Shown here in pieces: positions 6,232 through 7,509 of a stretch of DNA of 7,509 nt. Made by a program: the position numbers and the translations under genes. Source of the DNA: Deltaproteobacteria bacterium (GTDB taxonomy: Bacteria > Desulfobacterota > Desulfomonilia > UBA1062). The stretch lies in assembly GCA_016934135.1 (NCBI GenBank), contig JAFGTK010000116.1:1-7509 (forward strand), written 5' to 3'. Position 1 is the stretch's first letter, and every line of letters starts with the position of its first letter. The notes under the pieces are model-generated. The model saw only the letters and a program-made list of their open reading frames with translations. It was not told the origin of the DNA and made no database searches.

Positions 6232-6278
6232 TCTGTGCCGGGATGAGAAGGTTATTTTTATAAAGTCTCCTGCACAGA
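6232..6278 (+). promoter_or_regulatory. TCTGTGC/GCACAGA inverted repeat upstream of the dehydrogenase
   Basis: Perfect 7-bp arms TCTGTGC (6232-6238) and GCACAGA (6272-6278) enclose a second pairing GAGA (6245-6248) with TCTC (6266-6269) and an AT-rich apex containing TATAAA (6259-6264). The second stem in register supports an RNA hairpin of the leader. Alternatively the dyad surrounds a -10 box and acts at DNA level; no good -35 is visible. It resembles no riboswitch or T-box that I recognise. Confidence 0.35.
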
Positions 6279-6280
6279 GG

Positions 6281-6297
6281 CATGAATGGATTTCATG
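6281..6297 (+). promoter_or_regulatory. Small hairpin next to the dehydrogenase ribosome binding site
   Basis: CATGAA (6281-6286) and TTCATG (6292-6297) form a perfect 6-bp stem with a 5-base loop, ending 4 bases before the GAGGAG ribosome binding site (6302-6307). It would hide the upstream in-frame ATG at 6282 and leave the true site exposed, consistent with a start at 6312. Short enough to be chance. Confidence 0.25.
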
Positions 6298-6311
6298 AAA
6301 AGAGGAGTTAT

Positions 6312-7409
6312 ATGATAAAGACCATCGCAATTCTGGAAGGAGACGGCATCGGACCCGAGATCGTACGGGAAGCAGTGAAGGTGCTGCATGCCATAGAATC
6401 GAAATATTCTCATCAGTTCAATCTTAAATATGCACCGTTTGGTGCCCAGGCATATTTTACCGAAGGATCGCCGTTTCCTGAAAAAACCCGGGATATCTGC
6501 GACGAGGCCGATACAATCATCAAAGGGCCTGTCGGGCTTGCCATCGAAAAGATGAATGCCATTCCTCAGCAGTTCCGGCCGGAGATCGGGGCCATACTGC
6601 CCCTGAGAAAGCGTTATGATACCTTTGCCAATTTCCGCCCGGTGAGGCTTCCAAAGCCCCTTGCATCCTTTTCTCCCCTGAGAGATGAAGTGATCGGCGA
6701 AGGGATCGATATCCTCATGATCCGGGAACTGGTGGGCGGCATCTACTTCGGAAACAAGACAGAGGGCATATCAACAGGCATGAACTACGCAATGGACGAA
6801 TGCACTTATACCGAGGAACAGATCAGGCGGGTAGCTGTTGTGGCCTTTGAAGAGGCCAGGTCGAAAAAGGCACTGCTTACCAATATTCACAAGGCAAACA
6901 TACTTGCCACCTCGCGTTTCTGGGAAGAAGTGGTTGAAGATGTCGCCAGGGCATATCCGGATGTGCCCTATCGATCCATGCTGGTGGATAATGCGGCATT
7001 TCAGCTCGTGAAAAATCCTTCTCAGTTCAACGGTGTTGTATTGCTCGAAAACATGCAGGGAGATATCCTTACAGACCAGGCAGGAGGGATATTGGGTTCA
7101 CTCGGCCTGATGCCTTCGGCATGTATGGGGCCTGTCAAGAGCTATGTCGAGGCTGCCCACGGATCAGCCCCTGATATTGCCGGCAAGAATATCGCAAATC
7201 CATACTCCATGATCGGGAGCCTTGCATTTCTTTTTGAAAAATGTCTGCATCTGCCGCAGGAATCCAATGAGATCTGGAATGCATTGTTCAGTGTATTTGC
7301 CAGAGGCTACACCACAACAGAGCTTGCAAGCGCCGGTTCGGATACAAAGAAGGTCCTTTCCACTTCCGATTTCGGAGACCTTGTTGTGGATATCATCCGC
7401 AACGGCTGA
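6312..7409 (+). CDS. Isocitrate/isopropylmalate dehydrogenase family protein (LeuB-like)
   Basis: This is a 365-residue beta-decarboxylating dehydrogenase, normal length for LeuB. The N-terminal ILEGDGIGPEIV (7-18) is the family hallmark. Substrate-backbone contacts are Arg99 (LPLRKRYD), Arg109 (FANFRPV) and Arg138 (MIRELVGGIYFG). Catalytic residues are Tyr145 and Lys194 (NIHKANIL), with metal ligands Asp226 (VDNAA), Asp251 and Asp255 (GDILTDQAGG). HGSAPDIAGKNIANP (283-297) keeps Asp288, which in this family favours NAD+ over NADP+. 3-isopropylmalate is the likeliest substrate by overall similarity, but NMQGDILTDQAGG differs from the usual LeuB NLFGDILSDEA and no leuA, leuC or leuD lies nearby, so another 2-hydroxyacid (tartrate/malate-type or homoisocitrate) is possible. 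ATG 6312 was chosen over in-frame ATG 6282 because GAGGAG (6302-6307) lies 4 bases upstream and the family N-terminus starts there. Confidence 0.85.
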   Translation: MIKTIAILEGDGIGPEIVREAVKVLHAIESKYSHQFNLKYAPFGAQAYFTEGSPFPEKTRDICDEADTIIKGPVGLAIEKMNAIPQQFRPEIGAILPLRKRYDTFANFRPVRLPKPLASFSPLRDEVIGEGIDILMIRELVGGIYFGNKTEGISTGMNYAMDECTYTEEQIRRVAVVAFEEARSKKALLTNIHKANILATSRFWEEVVEDVARAYPDVPYRSMLVDNAAFQLVKNPSQFNGVVLLENMQGDILTDQAGGILGSLGLMPSACMGPVKSYVEAAHGSAPDIAGKNIANPYSMIGSLAFLFEKCLHLPQESNEIWNALFSVFARGYTTTELASAGSDTKKVLSTSDFGDLVVDIIRNG

Positions 7410-7430
7410 TGAATATTTATTCAAATGAAC

Positions 7431-7481
7431 TACCTCGCAGCCCCGGAAAAACAGCCGGGATCTTCGACAAGCTACGAGGTA
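7431..7481 (+). terminator. Large inverted repeat after the dehydrogenase, possible terminator or intergenic repeat
   Basis: Perfect 7-bp arms TACCTCG (7431-7437) and CGAGGTA (7475-7481) enclose a second stem CCCGG (7442-7446) with CCGGG (7455-7459) and an A-rich 8-base loop. The position 22 bases after the stop codon suits a terminator. A T-rich stretch (7492-7502) follows, but it starts about 10 bases past the stem and is not the immediate U-tract expected. The nested dyad could instead be a copy of a dispersed palindromic intergenic repeat; only one copy is in the window. Confidence 0.45.
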
Positions 7482-7509
7482 TCAAAGACTCTATTTTATT
7501 ATTCCCCCC

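Overview
All eight recognisable protein genes lie on the + strand, and the window has no RNA gene, insertion sequence, CRISPR array or attachment site that I can see. Base composition looks even, Ile is often encoded by ATA and Arg by AGA/AGG, and most genes have clear AAGGAG/GGAG-type ribosome binding sites. One product is a lipoprotein with a bacterial signal peptide, which points to a bacterium. A CGGC-domain cysteine protein and the other accessory families are common in anaerobic lineages such as Desulfobacterota or Nitrospirota. That placement is an impression from family distribution and codon style, not a measured assignment.

Layout. 11-655: class I SAM-dependent methyltransferase at the left edge, whose true start may be upstream. 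795-1544: small transglutaminase-like lipoprotein. 1672-2118: CGGC-domain, cysteine-rich putative metal-binding protein. 2258-2806: uncharacterised cysteine- and aromatic-rich protein. 2857-3384: short, divergent endonuclease V-like protein. 3570-4823: YhiN/HI0933-type FAD-dependent oxidoreductase, followed after 7 bases by 4831-5451: O6-alkylguanine-DNA alkyltransferase. 5557-6174: DUF2238 (YjdF-type) multi-pass membrane protein. 6312-7409: isocitrate/isopropylmalate dehydrogenase family enzyme, followed by a strong inverted repeat at the right edge.

The only tight coupling is between the flavoprotein and the alkyltransferase. The uncharacterised protein and the endonuclease V homologue are 50 bases apart and may be cotranscribed. 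The other gaps are 105-185 bases, and most of them hold inverted repeats or -10-like boxes, so the block is probably several short transcription units and not one operon. Two genes concern damaged nucleic acid bases (deaminated bases for endonuclease V relatives, alkylated guanine for the alkyltransferase). The rest look like unrelated housekeeping or accessory functions, and I see no defence system, biosynthetic cluster or mobile element.

The points most worth a second look are: the endonuclease V homologue, which keeps the three acidic metal ligands but has Ala where the catalytic His of E. coli EndoV sits; the unassigned Cys/Trp-rich 182-residue protein; the dyad-rich leader before the dehydrogenase; and an odd stretch after the endonuclease V gene that reads as protein-like but is interrupted by a stop and lacks a start.
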